Below are positions 37,318-47,076 of a stretch of 64,000 bases of DNA, one piece after another (positions within the stretch are counted from its first letter, which is position 1; every line of letters begins with the position of its first letter). The position numbers and the translations under genes were made by a program. The stretch is from Pseudoxanthomonas sp. CF385. GTDB lineage: Bacteria; Pseudomonadota; Gammaproteobacteria; Xanthomonadales; Xanthomonadaceae. The DNA is taken from contig NZ_FNKZ01000001.1 of the NCBI RefSeq assembly GCF_900104255.1, positions 774,001-838,000 of the forward strand, written 5' to 3'. Under the pieces are notes generated by a model. It saw nothing but the letters and a program-made list of their open reading frames with translations. It was not told the DNA's origin and made no database searches.

Positions 37318-40300
37318 ATGCGCCGGTTCAACCTTTCCGAGTGGGCGCTGACCAACCGCAGCCTGGTGCTGTTCGCGATGATCCTCCTGGGCATCATCGG
37401 CGCGTGGTCGTACAAGCACCTGGGCCAGTCCGAAGATCCGCCGTTCACCTTCAAGGCGATGGTCGTGCGCACCGTGTGGCCGGGCGCCACCGCCGAGGAA
37501 GTCTCGCAGCAGGTCACCGAGCGCATCGAGAAGGCGCTGATGACCACCGGCAACTACGAGTTCATCCGCTCGTACTCGCGCCCGGGCGAGTCCCAGGTGA
37601 TCTTCATGGCGCGCGACTCCATGAAGTCCAAGGACGTCCCCGAACTCTGGTACCAGGTACGCAAGAAGGTCGGCGACATCCGTGCAACGCTGCCCAGCGG
37701 CGTGGTCGGGCCGTTCTTCAACGACGAATTCGGCGACACCTTCGGCAACATCTACGCCCTGACCGGCGAAGGCTTCGACTATGCGGTGATGAAGGATTAC
37801 GCCGACCGCATCCAGCTGGAGCTGCAGCGGGTGGACGACGTCGGCAAGGTCGAACTGGTCGGCCTGCAGGACGAGAAGATCTGGATCGAGATGTCCAACA
37901 CCAAGCTGGCCACGCTGGGCATCCCGCTCAGCGCCGTCCAGCAGGCGCTCGAGGAACAGAACGCGATGACCCCGGCGGGGTTCTTCGAGACCGCCAGCGA
38001 TCGCGTGCAACTGCGTGTCAGCGGCGAGTTCGATTCGGTGGACGAGATCCGCGAGTTCCCGATCCGCGCCGGCGGTCGCACGGTCAAGCTGGGCGACATC
38101 GCCGAGATCAAGCGCGGCTTCGCCGATCCGGCGGCGCCGCGGATGCGCTTCATGGGCCAGCCCGGCATCGGCATCGCCGTGGCGATGAAGGATGGCGGCG
38201 ACATCCTCAAGCTCGGCGCGACGCTGGAAGCCGAATTTCAGCGCCTGCAGAAGACGCTGCCGCTGGGCATGGAGCTGCGCAAGGTCTCCGACCAGCCGGC
38301 GGCCGTGGAGGATTCGGTCGGCGAGTTCGTGCGCGTGCTCGCCGAGGCCGTGATCATCGTGCTGCTGGTGAGCTTCTTCTCGCTGGGCCTGCGCACCGGC
38401 CTGGTGGTGGCGGTGTCGATCCCGCTGGTGCTGGCGATGACGTTCGCGGTGATGCATTACTTCGGCATCGGCCTGCACAAGATTTCGCTGGGCGCCCTGG
38501 TGCTGGCGCTGGGCCTGCTCGTCGACGACGCGATCATCGCGGTGGAGATGATGGCCATCAAGATGGAGCAGGGCTTCGACCGGCTGAAGGCGGCCAGCTT
38601 CGCCTACGAATCGACCGCGTTCCCGATGCTCACCGGCACGCTGGTGACGGCGGCCGGCTTCCTGCCGATCGCCACGGCCGCCTCGAGCACCGGTGAGTAC
38701 ACGCGCTCGCTGTTCCAGGTGGTGACGATCGCCCTGGTCGTCTCGTGGATCGCCGCGGTGCTCTTCATCCCCTACCTGGGCGACAAGATGCTGCCCGACC
38801 TGGGCAACCCGCAGCCGCCCAAGCCGGGTTCGCTGGCTGCGCGCTGGCACGGGTTCCGCGCGCGCCTGGCCGACCGCTGGCCGCAGTACGCGATGGTGCT
38901 CGCGCCGAAGGCGCACGATGCACACGACCACAACCCGTACCACACGCCGTTCTACCAGCGCTTCCGTGGCTGGCTGGAGTTCTGCCTGCGCCATCGCTGG
39001 CTGGTGATCGGCGTGACGGTGGCGGCGTTCGTGGCCTCGATCGCGCTGTTCCGCTTCGTGCCGCAGCAGTTCTTCCCGGACTCGGTACGCCCGGAGCTGA
39101 TGGTGGACCTGGAGCTCGCCGAAGGCAGTTCGCTGAAGTCCACCGACGCGCAGGCGCGCAAGCTGGAGAAGCTGCTGGCCACGCGCGAGGGCGTGCTGAA
39201 CTACGTGTCGTACATCGGCACCGGTTCGCCGCGCTTCTACCTGCCGCTGGACCAGCAGCTGCCGCAGGCCAACTTTTCCCAGTTCGTGGTGCTGACCGAC
39301 GACATCGCGTCGCGCGAAGCCACCCGGCACTGGCTGATCGACGAGGTCGCGCCGCAGTTCCCCGATCTGCAGTTCCGGGTGACGCGCCTGGAGAACGGCC
39401 CGCCGGTCGGCTACCCGGTGCAGTTCCGCGTGTCCGGCGAGCACATCGACCGCGTGCAGGCGCTGGCGCGCCAGGTGGCGGAGAAGGTGCGCGCGAACCC
39501 GCACGTCACCAACGTCAACCTCGACTGGAGCGAACCGAGCAAGATCGTGCGCCTGGAGATCGACCAGGACCGCGCGCGCGCGCTGGGTGTCAGCACCTCG
39601 CAGGTCTCGCACTTCCTGTCGGGGTCGCTGTCGGGCCTGAGCGTGAGCACCTACCGCGAGGGCAACGAACTGGTCGAGATCCTGCTGCGCGGCCCGGACG
39701 ACGAGCGCGCGCGGCTTGACCTGCTCGGCAGCCTGGCGGTGCCGACCAGCAACGGCGGCAGCGTGCCGCTGTCGCAGGTCGCGAACCTGGAGTACGCGTT
39801 CGAGGACGGCATCATCTGGCACCGCGACCGCCTGCCGACCGTCACCGTGCGCGCGGACCTCAACAGCGACGACGTGACGCCGCCGACCGTGGTCCAGCAG
39901 ATCCTGCCGACGCTGGACGAGGTGCGCGCGCAGCTGCCGCAGGGTTATCTGCTGGAGACCGGCGGCACCGTCGAGGATTCCGGGCGTGGACAGAAGTCCA
40001 TCGCCGCCGGCATGCCGTTGTTCCTGCTCGCGGTCACCACGCTGCTGATGCTGCAGCTGCGCAGCTTCTCGCGCGTCTCGCTGGTGCTGCTGACGGCGCC
40101 GCTGGGCCTGATCGGCGTGACCCTGGCGCTGTTGGTGTTCCGGGTGCCGTTCGGCTTCGTGGCGATGCTGGGGACGATCGCGCTGGCCGGCATGATCATG
40201 CGCAATTCGGTGATCCTGGTGGACCAGATCGATCAGGACATCCAGGCGGGGCATGATCGCTGGCACGCGATCATCGATGCGACCGTGCGCCGTTTCCGCC

Positions 40301-40482
40301 CCATCGTGCTGACGGCGCTCGCCGCCGTACTGGCGATGATCCCGCTCTCGCGCAGCGCGTTCTTCGGCCCGATGGCCGTGGCGATCATGGGCGGCCTGAC
40401 CGTGGCCACCGTGCTGACCCTGTTCTTCCTGCCGGCGCTGTACGCGGCATGGTTCAAGGTGAGACCGGTCGAGAACGCCTGA
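37318..40482 (+). CDS. RND-family efflux pump permease
   Basis: A 1054-residue proton-driven exporter with the RND plan: a membrane helix, large periplasmic loop, six helices, second loop, six helices. The proton-relay Asp pair is in Leu-Leu-Val-Asp-Asp-Ala-Ile-Ile near residue 402. Gly-Thr-Ile-Ala-Leu-Ala-Gly-Met-Ile-Met-Arg-Asn near 955 is typical of helices 10-11. Substrates could be drugs, dyes or metals, and no metal-binding cluster is evident. It forms a two-gene operon with the adaptor; the nearby tolC is a plausible outer-membrane partner. Confidence 0.93.
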   Translation: MRRFNLSEWALTNRSLVLFAMILLGIIGAWSYKHLGQSEDPPFTFKAMVVRTVWPGATAEEVSQQVTERIEKALMTTGNYEFIRSYSRPGESQVIFMARDSMKSKDVPELWYQVRKKVGDIRATLPSGVVGPFFNDEFGDTFGNIYALTGEGFDYAVMKDYADRIQLELQRVDDVGKVELVGLQDEKIWIEMSNTKLATLGIPLSAVQQALEEQNAMTPAGFFETASDRVQLRVSGEFDSVDEIREFPIRAGGRTVKLGDIAEIKRGFADPAAPRMRFMGQPGIGIAVAMKDGGDILKLGATLEAEFQRLQKTLPLGMELRKVSDQPAAVEDSVGEFVRVLAEAVIIVLLVSFFSLGLRTGLVVAVSIPLVLAMTFAVMHYFGIGLHKISLGALVLALGLLVDDAIIAVEMMAIKMEQGFDRLKAASFAYESTAFPMLTGTLVTAAGFLPIATAASSTGEYTRSLFQVVTIALVVSWIAAVLFIPYLGDKMLPDLGNPQPPKPGSLAARWHGFRARLADRWPQYAMVLAPKAHDAHDHNPYHTPFYQRFRGWLEFCLRHRWLVIGVTVAAFVASIALFRFVPQQFFPDSVRPELMVDLELAEGSSLKSTDAQARKLEKLLATREGVLNYVSYIGTGSPRFYLPLDQQLPQANFSQFVVLTDDIASREATRHWLIDEVAPQFPDLQFRVTRLENGPPVGYPVQFRVSGEHIDRVQALARQVAEKVRANPHVTNVNLDWSEPSKIVRLEIDQDRARALGVSTSQVSHFLSGSLSGLSVSTYREGNELVEILLRGPDDERARLDLLGSLAVPTSNGGSVPLSQVANLEYAFEDGIIWHRDRLPTVTVRADLNSDDVTPPTVVQQILPTLDEVRAQLPQGYLLETGGTVEDSGRGQKSIAAGMPLFLLAVTTLLMLQLRSFSRVSLVLLTAPLGLIGVTLALLVFRVPFGFVAMLGTIALAGMIMRNSVILVDQIDQDIQAGHDRWHAIIDATVRRFRPIVLTALAAVLAMIPLSRSAFFGPMAVAIMGGLTVATVLTLFFLPALYAAWFKVRPVENA

Positions 40483-40487
40483 GAGGA

Positions 40488-40511
40488 CGACGCGGGCCTC
40501 GGCCCGCGTCG
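40488..40511. terminator. bidirectional terminator between RND pump and leuB side
   Basis: An 11-bp perfect stem (40488-40498 with 40501-40511) separates two convergent transcripts. No strong T-run follows on either strand, so efficiency is uncertain. Confidence 0.6.
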
Positions 40512-40517
40512 GTTCCA

Positions 40518-40847
40518 TCATCGTGTGGCGAAGCGCAGCGCAGGCTCGCCTTCGCCGACCGTCTCCGGATCGGTGACCAGCGCGTTTTCGTAGCCACCGC
40601 CGCTGCCGCTGTAGAGCAGGTAGACGGGCTTCTCGTTGCGCAGCAGGTCGAGCGCGTTGGCGAAATCGTCGAGGTGGTAGTGCAGCTGCGGCTGCGTGCC
40701 GTTGAGGCCGTCGACCGGCAGCGTGGCGCCGTTGGGATGGAACACCAGCTGCCCGATGTAGGTGCCGCCGGCCATCAGGCCGATGCGGCGGTCGAAGCGG
40801 TTGGCCGAATAGATGACGTGGTACTTCTCGATCTGCGTGGTCGGCAT
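40518..40847 (-). CDS. conserved hypothetical protein of 109 residues
   Basis: I do not recognise a named family. The product is a small soluble protein, beta then alpha, with Met-Ala-Gly-Gly-Thr-Tyr-Ile-Gly-Gln-Leu near residue 24 and a Gly-Ser-Gly-Gly-Gly-Tyr-Glu-Asn loop near 79. The start at 40847 (Met-Pro-Thr-Thr-Gln-Ile-Glu-Lys) has AAGGAC upstream on the minus strand; the longer frame to 40898 looks non-coding. It lies 72 bases beyond the leuB stop on the same strand and may be the last gene of that operon. Confidence 0.65.
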   Translation of the reverse strand: MPTTQIEKYHVIYSANRFDRRIGLMAGGTYIGQLVFHPNGATLPVDGLNGTQPQLHYHLDDFANALDLLRNEKPVYLLYSGSGGGYENALVTDPETVGEGEPALRFATR

Positions 40848-40919
40848 CGTCCCTGTCCTTGCGTGAGCCCCTGTCTTCGTACCAACGCAGGGGCGCACGC
40901 GATCAGGTCAGCACGCCAC

Positions 40920-42008
40920 TCAGTCGCGCAGGTCCGCCACGTAGCAGTGCGCCTGCATCTGCTCGATCACCGCCTGGGCGGCGACCTGCGTGGACACGCC
41001 GCGACCGCCGGTGGCGAGGTCGTTGGTGAACACCTGGGCGTTCAGTGCCGCGTCCACCGCGCGCTCGATGCAGTCGGCTTCTTCATGCAGGCCCAGTGAG
41101 TGGCGCAGCAGCAGCGCGCAGCTCAGGATGGTGGCGTAGGGATTGGCGATGCCCTTGCCGGCGATGTCGGGCGCGGAGCCATGGATGGGCTCGTACAGGC
41201 CGACCTTGCCGTCGCCCAGCGACGCGGACGGCAGCAGGCCCAGTGAGCCGGCCAGCATCGAAGCCTCGTCGGTCAGGATGTCGCCGAACATGTTCTCGGT
41301 GACGATCACGTCGTACTCGCGCGGCTTGGCCAGCAGGTGCATCGCCATCGAATCGACCAGCTGGTGCTCCAGCTTCACGTCCGGGAATTCTTCGCGGCCG
41401 ATCCGCGACGCCACGTCGCGCCACAGGCGCGAAGTCTCCAGCACGTTCGCCTTGTCCACCGATACCAGGTAGCTGCGGCGCTGGCGGGCCAGCTTGAACG
41501 CGCTTCGCACCACGCGTTCGATCTCGGTGACCGAATAGCTGCACAGGTCGCTGGCGCCGCGCGCATCGCGGGTCTTCTCGCCGAAGTAGATGCCGCCGGT
41601 CAGCTCGCGCACCACCACGATGTCCACGCCGGTCAGCAGGTGCGGCTTGATCGGCGAGGCGTTCAGCGCGGCCGGGTGCGGACGCACCGGGCGCAGGTTG
41701 GCGAACAGGCCCAAGCCCTTGCGCAGCGCCAGCAGGCCCTGTTCGGGACGCACCTTCGCGTTGGGATCGGACCACTTCGGTCCACCGACGGCGCCCAGCA
41801 GCACGGCGTTCGCCTGCTGGCAGCCCTGCAGCGTCGCCTGCGGCAGCGGCTCGCCGTGGCGGTCGATGGCGATCCCGCCGATGTCGTACTCGTGGAAGTC
41901 GAAGCTGTGGCCGTGGCGGCGCGCCAGCGTGCGCAGCACGGTGATGGCGGCGGCGGTGACTTCGGGGCCGATGCCGTCCCCGGGCAGTACGGCGATGTCA
42001 GCGTGCAT
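40920..42008 (-). CDS. leuB: 3-isopropylmalate dehydrogenase
   Basis: A 362-residue NAD-dependent decarboxylating dehydrogenase converting 3-isopropylmalate to 2-oxo-isocaproate in leucine synthesis. Gly-Asp-Gly-Ile-Gly-Pro-Glu near residue 10 is the family start, and [10 protein letters not shown] near 136 and [13 protein letters not shown] near 277 form the substrate and NAD sites. The start at 42008 overlaps the leuD end by 11 bases, and the longer frame upstream is the shadow of leuD. Confidence 0.96.
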   Translation of the reverse strand: MHADIAVLPGDGIGPEVTAAAITVLRTLARRHGHSFDFHEYDIGGIAIDRHGEPLPQATLQGCQQANAVLLGAVGGPKWSDPNAKVRPEQGLLALRKGLGLFANLRPVRPHPAALNASPIKPHLLTGVDIVVVRELTGGIYFGEKTRDARGASDLCSYSVTEIERVVRSAFKLARQRRSYLVSVDKANVLETSRLWRDVASRIGREEFPDVKLEHQLVDSMAMHLLAKPREYDVIVTENMFGDILTDEASMLAGSLGLLPSASLGDGKVGLYEPIHGSAPDIAGKGIANPYATILSCALLLRHSLGLHEEADCIERAVDAALNAQVFTNDLATGGRGVSTQVAAQAVIEQMQAHCYVADLRD

Positions 42009-42579
42009 GGCGGGTGGCCTCGTAGGTTTCGATGTCGGTGTGGCGGGCCAGCAGGTAGCCCAGCTCGTCCACGCCTTCCAACAGGCAGGTCTGCGCGAAG
42101 GCATCCAGCGGGAAGCCGAAGACGGAGCCGTCGGGCGCACGCAGTTCGCGCGCGGCGACGTCGATGCTCAGTTCGTCGTCGGGCCGCGCCATCAGCGACT
42201 GCACGATCTCCTCCGGCAGGACGATGGGCAGCAGGCCGTTCTTCAGGCTGTTGTTGCGGAAGATGTCGGCGATCTCGCTGCTGACGATGGCCCGCAGGCC
42301 CAGGTCGGTCAGCGCCCAGGGCGCGTGCTCGCGCGAGGAGCCGCAGCCGAAGTTGCGGCCGGCCAGCAGGATGCTGCGGCCCGTGTTCTCCGGCTGGTTG
42401 AACGGGAACGCCGGGTTCGGCGACCCGTCGGCCTGCCAGCGCCAGTCGTTGAAGGCGTTCTTGCCCAGGCCTGCGCGCTCGGTCGTGGACAAGAAGCGCG
42501 CGGGGATGATCTGGTCGGTGTCGATGTTGGTCTGCGCCAACACCACGCTCTTCGAGCGCAATTCGCGGAAGCCGGCCAT
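41998..42579 (-). CDS. leuD: 3-isopropylmalate dehydratase small subunit
   Basis: A 193-residue small subunit of isopropylmalate isomerase. [10 protein letters not shown] near residue 20 and [12 protein letters not shown] near 78 are diagnostic. It pairs with LeuC. Its ATG overlaps the leuC stop (TGATG). Confidence 0.96.
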   Translation of the reverse strand: MAGFRELRSKSVVLAQTNIDTDQIIPARFLSTTERAGLGKNAFNDWRWQADGSPNPAFPFNQPENTGRSILLAGRNFGCGSSREHAPWALTDLGLRAIVSSEIADIFRNNSLKNGLLPIVLPEEIVQSLMARPDDELSIDVAARELRAPDGSVFGFPLDAFAQTCLLEGVDELGYLLARHTDIETYEATRHAR

Positions 42580-44000
42580 CACGCCACCTCCTTGTGCGCG
42601 GCGAACAGCTCGCGCGGATCGCTGACGCGACCGTTCACCGCCGCCCAGGCGGCGGTCAGCGGCGACGCCAGCAGGGTACGCGCGCCGGGACCCTGGCGCC
42701 CTTCGAAATTGCGGTTGCTGGTGCTCACGGCGAGCTGGCCCGGTGCGACCAGATCGCCGTTCATCGCGATGCACATCGAACAACCGGGCTCGCGCCACTC
42801 GGCGCCGGCCTCGCGCACGACGCGGTCGATGCCCTCGGCCTCGGCTTCGCGCTTGACGATCTCCGAACCCGGCACGACCAGCATGCGTACGCCCGCGGCG
42901 ACCTTGCGGCCGCGCAGGACCTGCGCCACTTCGCGCATGTCGCGCAGGCGGCCGTTGGTGCAGGAGCCGACGAACACCACGTCCACCGGCGTGCCCGCCA
43001 CCGCCTGGCCGGCGCTCAGGCGCATGTAGTCCAGGCCCTTCTGGTCGGCGGCGTCGGCGGGCGCGGGAATCGGCGCGTCGACCGCGATCGCGGTACCCGG
43101 GTGCGTGCCCCACGTCAGGGTGGGGCGGATGTCGGCGGCGTCGATGCGCACCTCCGCATCGAACACGGCGCCTTCATCGCTGCGGAGCGTCGTCCAGTAG
43201 GCGACGGCCGCGTCGAACGCAGCGCCCTTCGGGCCAAGCGGCGTGCGCGCCACCCAGTCGAACGTGGTCTGGTCCGGCGCCACCATGCCGGCGCGCGCGC
43301 CGGCTTCGATCGACATGTTGCACAGGGTCATGCGCTGCTCCATGTCCAGCGCCTCGATGGCGCTGCCGCGGAACTCGAGCACATGGCCGGTACCGCCGTT
43401 GACGCCGATCACGCCGATCACGTGCAGCACGATGTCCTTGGCGCCGACGCCGGGCGCCAGCGCGCCGTCGACGGTGATCGCCATGGTCTTCGGACGGCGC
43501 TGCAGCAGGCACTGCGTGGCCAGCACGTGGCCGACTTCGCTGGTTCCGATGCCGAACGCCAGCGAACCGAACGCGCCGTGCGTGCTGGTGTGGCTGTCGC
43601 CGCAGACGATGGTCATGCCGGGCAGGGTGAAGCCCTGTTCCGGCGCGATGACGTGGACGATGCCGCGGTTCGGCGACGCCATGTCGAACAGCTCGATCCC
43701 GTACCGGGCGCAGTTGCGCGCCAGCGTCTCAACCTGCGTCTCGGCGGCCTTCGTGTAGTAGGGCAGCTTGCCGTCGGCACCGGCAGGCAGGGTGGGCGTG
43801 GAGTGATCCATCGTCGCCTTGGTCCGGTCGGGGCGACGCGGCGCGATCCCGCGCGAGGCGAGCTCGGTGAAGGCCTGCGGCGAGGTGACCTCGTGGATCA
43901 GGTGCAGGTCGATGTACAGCACGGCGGGAGCCGCGTCGGTCTCGGGGACGACGACGTGGGCGTCCCACAGTTTGTCGAACAGGGTGCGTGGCGCGGTCAT
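42579..44000 (-). CDS. leuC: 3-isopropylmalate dehydratase large subunit
   Basis: A 473-residue aconitase-family subunit carrying a [4Fe-4S] cluster. The cluster Cys residues are seen in Gly-Ser-Cys-Thr-Asn-Gly-Arg near 347 and in Pro-Gly-Cys-Ser-Met-Cys near 407. [12 protein letters not shown] near 131 is the family fingerprint. The start at 44000 ([10 protein letters not shown]) fits LeuC homologues. There is a 47-base gap to leuA upstream. Confidence 0.96.
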   Translation of the reverse strand: MTAPRTLFDKLWDAHVVVPETDAAPAVLYIDLHLIHEVTSPQAFTELASRGIAPRRPDRTKATMDHSTPTLPAGADGKLPYYTKAAETQVETLARNCARYGIELFDMASPNRGIVHVIAPEQGFTLPGMTIVCGDSHTSTHGAFGSLAFGIGTSEVGHVLATQCLLQRRPKTMAITVDGALAPGVGAKDIVLHVIGVIGVNGGTGHVLEFRGSAIEALDMEQRMTLCNMSIEAGARAGMVAPDQTTFDWVARTPLGPKGAAFDAAVAYWTTLRSDEGAVFDAEVRIDAADIRPTLTWGTHPGTAIAVDAPIPAPADAADQKGLDYMRLSAGQAVAGTPVDVVFVGSCTNGRLRDMREVAQVLRGRKVAAGVRMLVVPGSEIVKREAEAEGIDRVVREAGAEWREPGCSMCIAMNGDLVAPGQLAVSTSNRNFEGRQGPGARTLLASPLTAAWAAVNGRVSDPRELFAAHKEVA

Positions 44001-44047
44001 GCGGGGTCCGGTGGTGCGTTGGAAAGGGGCGGGCATGCAGTGGCGGC

Positions 44048-45601
44048 TCAGGCGGCCGCCGCTTCCTGTTTCTCGATGCGACGCTGGCGCAGCAGGCGGT
44101 TGGCGACATCCAGCCAGGCCAGCGCGCTGGCTTCGATGATGTCCTTGCTGGTGCCGGTGCCCTGGTACTCCTCGCCCTCGCAGCGGACCGACAGGCTGGC
44201 CTCGCCGCGCGCATCGGCGCCGATGCCGACGCTGTGCACCTGGTAGCTCTCCAGCTGCAGCTGCACGCCGGTGGCGGCGGCGAGTGCGCTGAACAGCGCG
44301 TCGACCGGGCCGTTGCCCTGCGCGGTTTCGGACACGCGGTTGCCGTCCGGGTCGGACAGTTCGACCAGTGCGTTGGCGCGGCTGCCGACATCGCTGATCG
44401 TCATCGAAGCCAGGCGGTAGCCGTCGCTGACCGCCGCGTCCTGCATCAGCGCCTGCAGGTCGGCATCGCCGACCACGCGTTGTTTCTCGCACAGGGCCTT
44501 GAACTGTTCGAAGACCAGTTTCAGTTCGTCCTCTTCCAGCCAGTAACCCAGTGCGCGCAGGCGCTGTTCGACCGCGGCGCGGCCGCTGTGGCGGCCCAGC
44601 ACCATCTGCGACGACGGCCAGCCCACGTCCTGCGGCTGCATGATCTCGTAGGTGCCGCGATGGCGCAGCATGCCGTGCTGGTGAATGCCGGATTCATGCG
44701 CGAACGCGTTCAGGCCGACGATGGCCTTGTTGCGCTGGACGGGCATGCCGACCAGGCGCGACAGCAGCTGCGAGGTCGGCACGATGCGGCGCGTGTCGAT
44801 GCGCGTATCCAGGTTGTAGAACGCGTTGCGGACCTTCAGCGCCATCACCAGTTCCTCGATGGCGCAGTTGCCCGCGCGCTCGCCGATGCCGTTGATCGAG
44901 CCTTCCACCTGGCGTGCGCCGCCTTCGATGGCCGCCAGCGAATTGGCCACGGCCAGGCCCAGGTCGTTGTGGCAGTGGGCGCTGAACACCACCTTGTCGG
45001 CGCCCGGCACGCGGGCGATCGCGCGCTCGAACATGCCGCGGATCTCCTCCGGCGTGGTGAAGCCCACCGTGTCCGGCAGGTTGATGGTGGTCGCGCCGGC
45101 GGCGATGGCCGCGGCGATGGCCTCGTGCAGGAAATCCTCCTCGGTGCGGGTCGCGTCCTCGGCGGAGAACTCGATGTCGTCGATATGGCCACGGGCCAGG
45201 CGCACGTGCTTGTCGATGGACTCCAGCACCTGCTCGCGGCTCATCCGCAGCTTGTGCTCGCGGTGCAGCGGGCTGGTGGACAGGAACAGGTGCAGGCGCG
45301 GCTTGGCGGCGGCGGTCACCGTGCGCAGCGAGGTCTCGATGTCCGTGGCCAGGCAGCGCGACAGCACGACCAGGGTGGTGTCGCGCAGCTCGCGCGCGAT
45401 CTGCGCATGCGCCTCACGGTCGGACTGCGAACTGGCGGGGAAGCCGGTCTCGATCGCGTCGACGCCGAGTTCGGCCAGGCCGCGCGCCATCACCACCTTC
45501 TGTTGTGGCGTCATGCTGCAGCCGGGGGATTGCTCGCCATCGCGCAAGGTCGTGTCGAAGATGCGGATATGCGCGGGGGAAGGGTGGGTGGGCGTGTTCA
45601 C
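44048..45601 (-). CDS. leuA: 2-isopropylmalate synthase
   Basis: A 517-residue enzyme condensing acetyl-CoA with 2-oxoisovalerate, the first committed step to leucine. The TIM barrel starts with Asp16-[15 protein letters not shown] near 205 supplies metal ligands, and the C-terminal domain (about 390-517) is the Leu-binding regulatory domain. The GTG at 45601 overlaps the ilvA stop by four bases (GTGA), so the two are translationally coupled. Length is typical of feedback-regulated LeuA. Confidence 0.95.
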   Translation of the reverse strand: MNTPTHPSPAHIRIFDTTLRDGEQSPGCSMTPQQKVVMARGLAELGVDAIETGFPASSQSDREAHAQIARELRDTTLVVLSRCLATDIETSLRTVTAAAKPRLHLFLSTSPLHREHKLRMSREQVLESIDKHVRLARGHIDDIEFSAEDATRTEEDFLHEAIAAAIAAGATTINLPDTVGFTTPEEIRGMFERAIARVPGADKVVFSAHCHNDLGLAVANSLAAIEGGARQVEGSINGIGERAGNCAIEELVMALKVRNAFYNLDTRIDTRRIVPTSQLLSRLVGMPVQRNKAIVGLNAFAHESGIHQHGMLRHRGTYEIMQPQDVGWPSSQMVLGRHSGRAAVEQRLRALGYWLEEDELKLVFEQFKALCEKQRVVGDADLQALMQDAAVSDGYRLASMTISDVGSRANALVELSDPDGNRVSETAQGNGPVDALFSALAAATGVQLQLESYQVHSVGIGADARGEASLSVRCEGEEYQGTGTSKDIIEASALAWLDVANRLLRQRRIEKQEAAAA

Positions 45602-46731
45602 CAGATGGGTTCCTCGTGTACTTCGGTTTCCATGACGGCGGCTTCGAAACGTCGCACACCGGTCTTCGCGGGGGAAAGGGGGATGGCCGCGCGGGAAGCG
45701 CGGCCCTTGGCAGGCGAAGGTTCGCCCTCGGCGGTGCGGCGGCGCGGCTTGCGCGGCGGGCGCGGACGCACGTCGGACAGCAGTTGCGCCAGCACGGTGG
45801 CGTCGATATTGCCGCCGGAAACGACGGCGCACTTGCGCTTGCCGGCCACGCGACGGCCGGCGGCCAACGCCAGCGCGCCGGCACCTTCGGCGATCAGGTT
45901 CTCTTCCAGCGCCAGCCGCACCAGGGTCTCGCGCAGCTCGGCTTCACGCACGATCACCACGTCGTCCAGCAACTGCGTGCACAGGCGGCGGGTGATGAAG
46001 CCGGGCACTTTCACCCGCACGCCATCGGCCAGCGAGGCGACCGGATCCTTCGGGGCGGTGTCGCCCTTCATCGCGCGGATCATCGAATCCACGCCCTCGA
46101 CCTGGGCGCCGACCACGCGCACACCCTGCGACTTCAGCGCCAGCGCCACGCCCGAGGCCAGGCCGCCGCCGCCGATCGGGACGATGACGACGTCAGGCGT
46201 GTAGGGCGCGATCTCGATGCCCACCGTGCCCTGGCCGGCGATCACGTCCGGATCGTCGAACGCGGACAGGAACCGGTAGCCGTTCTGCTCGGCCAGCTCC
46301 TTCGCGAAGGCGAACGCCTCGTCGTAACTGTTGCCATGCTGGCGCACGGTAGCGCCCCAATGGGCGACGCCGGCGATCTTGGTTTCCGGTGCGCCATGCG
46401 GCATCACGGTGATCGCCTGCACGCCCAACCGATATGCGGCCCAGGCCAGGCCTTGGGCATGGTTGCCTGCGGACGCCGCGATCACCGGCCGCTGGTCGCC
46501 GCGCTCGCGCCCGGCCAGCAAGGCATTCAATGCGCCGCGGACCTTGTACGAACCGGTGCGCTGCAGGTTCTCCAGTTTCAGCATGACGCCGAAACGCTCG
46601 GCGTGGTGCAGCGGCGTTGGCGGCAGATACCGGCGCAGCCGCGCCTGCGCCGCCAGCACGTCGGCCACGGTGACGACGACGTCGCCTACGTCCGGTTCGT
46701 TGCTGGCGGGGGCGCGGCCGGCATCAGGCAT
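45598..46731 (-). CDS. ilvA: threonine dehydratase, short form without ACT-like regulatory domain
   Basis: A 377-residue PLP enzyme converting threonine to 2-oxobutyrate for isoleucine synthesis. The PLP Lys63 is in Gly-Ser-Tyr-Lys-Val-Arg-Gly, and the phosphate-binding loop is Gly-Gly-Gly-Gly-Leu-Ala-Ser-Gly near 190. The catalytic domain ends near residue 320. Biosynthetic IlvA of about 510 residues carries two ACT-like domains for isoleucine feedback; here that part is missing and is replaced by about 55 basic, Pro/Arg/Ala-rich residues partly encoded by a GC palindrome. Feedback control may therefore be lost or supplied elsewhere (inference). Operon position supports a biosynthetic role. 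Confidence 0.9.
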   Translation of the reverse strand: MPDAGRAPASNEPDVGDVVVTVADVLAAQARLRRYLPPTPLHHAERFGVMLKLENLQRTGSYKVRGALNALLAGRERGDQRPVIAASAGNHAQGLAWAAYRLGVQAITVMPHGAPETKIAGVAHWGATVRQHGNSYDEAFAFAKELAEQNGYRFLSAFDDPDVIAGQGTVGIEIAPYTPDVVIVPIGGGGLASGVALALKSQGVRVVGAQVEGVDSMIRAMKGDTAPKDPVASLADGVRVKVPGFITRRLCTQLLDDVVIVREAELRETLVRLALEENLIAEGAGALALAAGRRVAGKRKCAVVSGGNIDATVLAQLLSDVRPRPPRKPRRRTAEGEPSPAKGRASRAAIPLSPAKTGVRRFEAAVMETEVHEEPIW

Positions 46732-46803
46732 CGCGGCACGCGAACGGCTGATGTCGAAGAAGACGCCTCCGGACCGCGACGTCCGCGCTGGCGGGTGCGG
46801 CGT

Positions 46804-47076
46804 TCATGCAGCGCGGTCCTGGTGGCGACGATCCCGGCTCAGCTCCTGCACGGCACTGAAGGACAGTTCCTCCACGTCGTAGATTTTCAGCAGCTGCTGG
46901 CGCAGGGTTTCCGGCGCGCGGGTACTGTCGATCACGATCGCCAGGGCCCAATAGCCTTCGCTGTCATGGGTGGCATGCACCGCATGGGGCGGAAAGCCAC
47001 GACGCTCGATCATGCCCAGGACGCGGATCAGCGCGCCTTCGGCAGGTTTGAGCTTCAGTTCAAGCCGGTAACGCAT
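46804..47076 (-). CDS. ilvM: acetolactate synthase II small-subunit-like ACT protein
   Basis: A 90-residue ACT-domain protein ([22 protein letters not shown]), the size and placement of IlvM, the small subunit that pairs with IlvG. GGAG precedes the ATG at 47076. It overlaps the ilvG end by 17 bases. Its usual role is to activate the synthase; short IlvM proteins give weak valine inhibition. Confidence 0.85.
   Translation of the reverse strand: MRYRLELKLKPAEGALIRVLGMIERRGFPPHAVHATHDSEGYWALAIVIDSTRAPETLRQQLLKIYDVEELSFSAVQELSRDRRHQDRAA

Noticed and set aside
37231..40521. A 1096-codon open frame on the minus strand opposite the RND pump
   Set aside because: It is a high-GC shadow: the plus strand carries a textbook RND permease, and the antisense product is low-complexity with many His/Arg/Gln.
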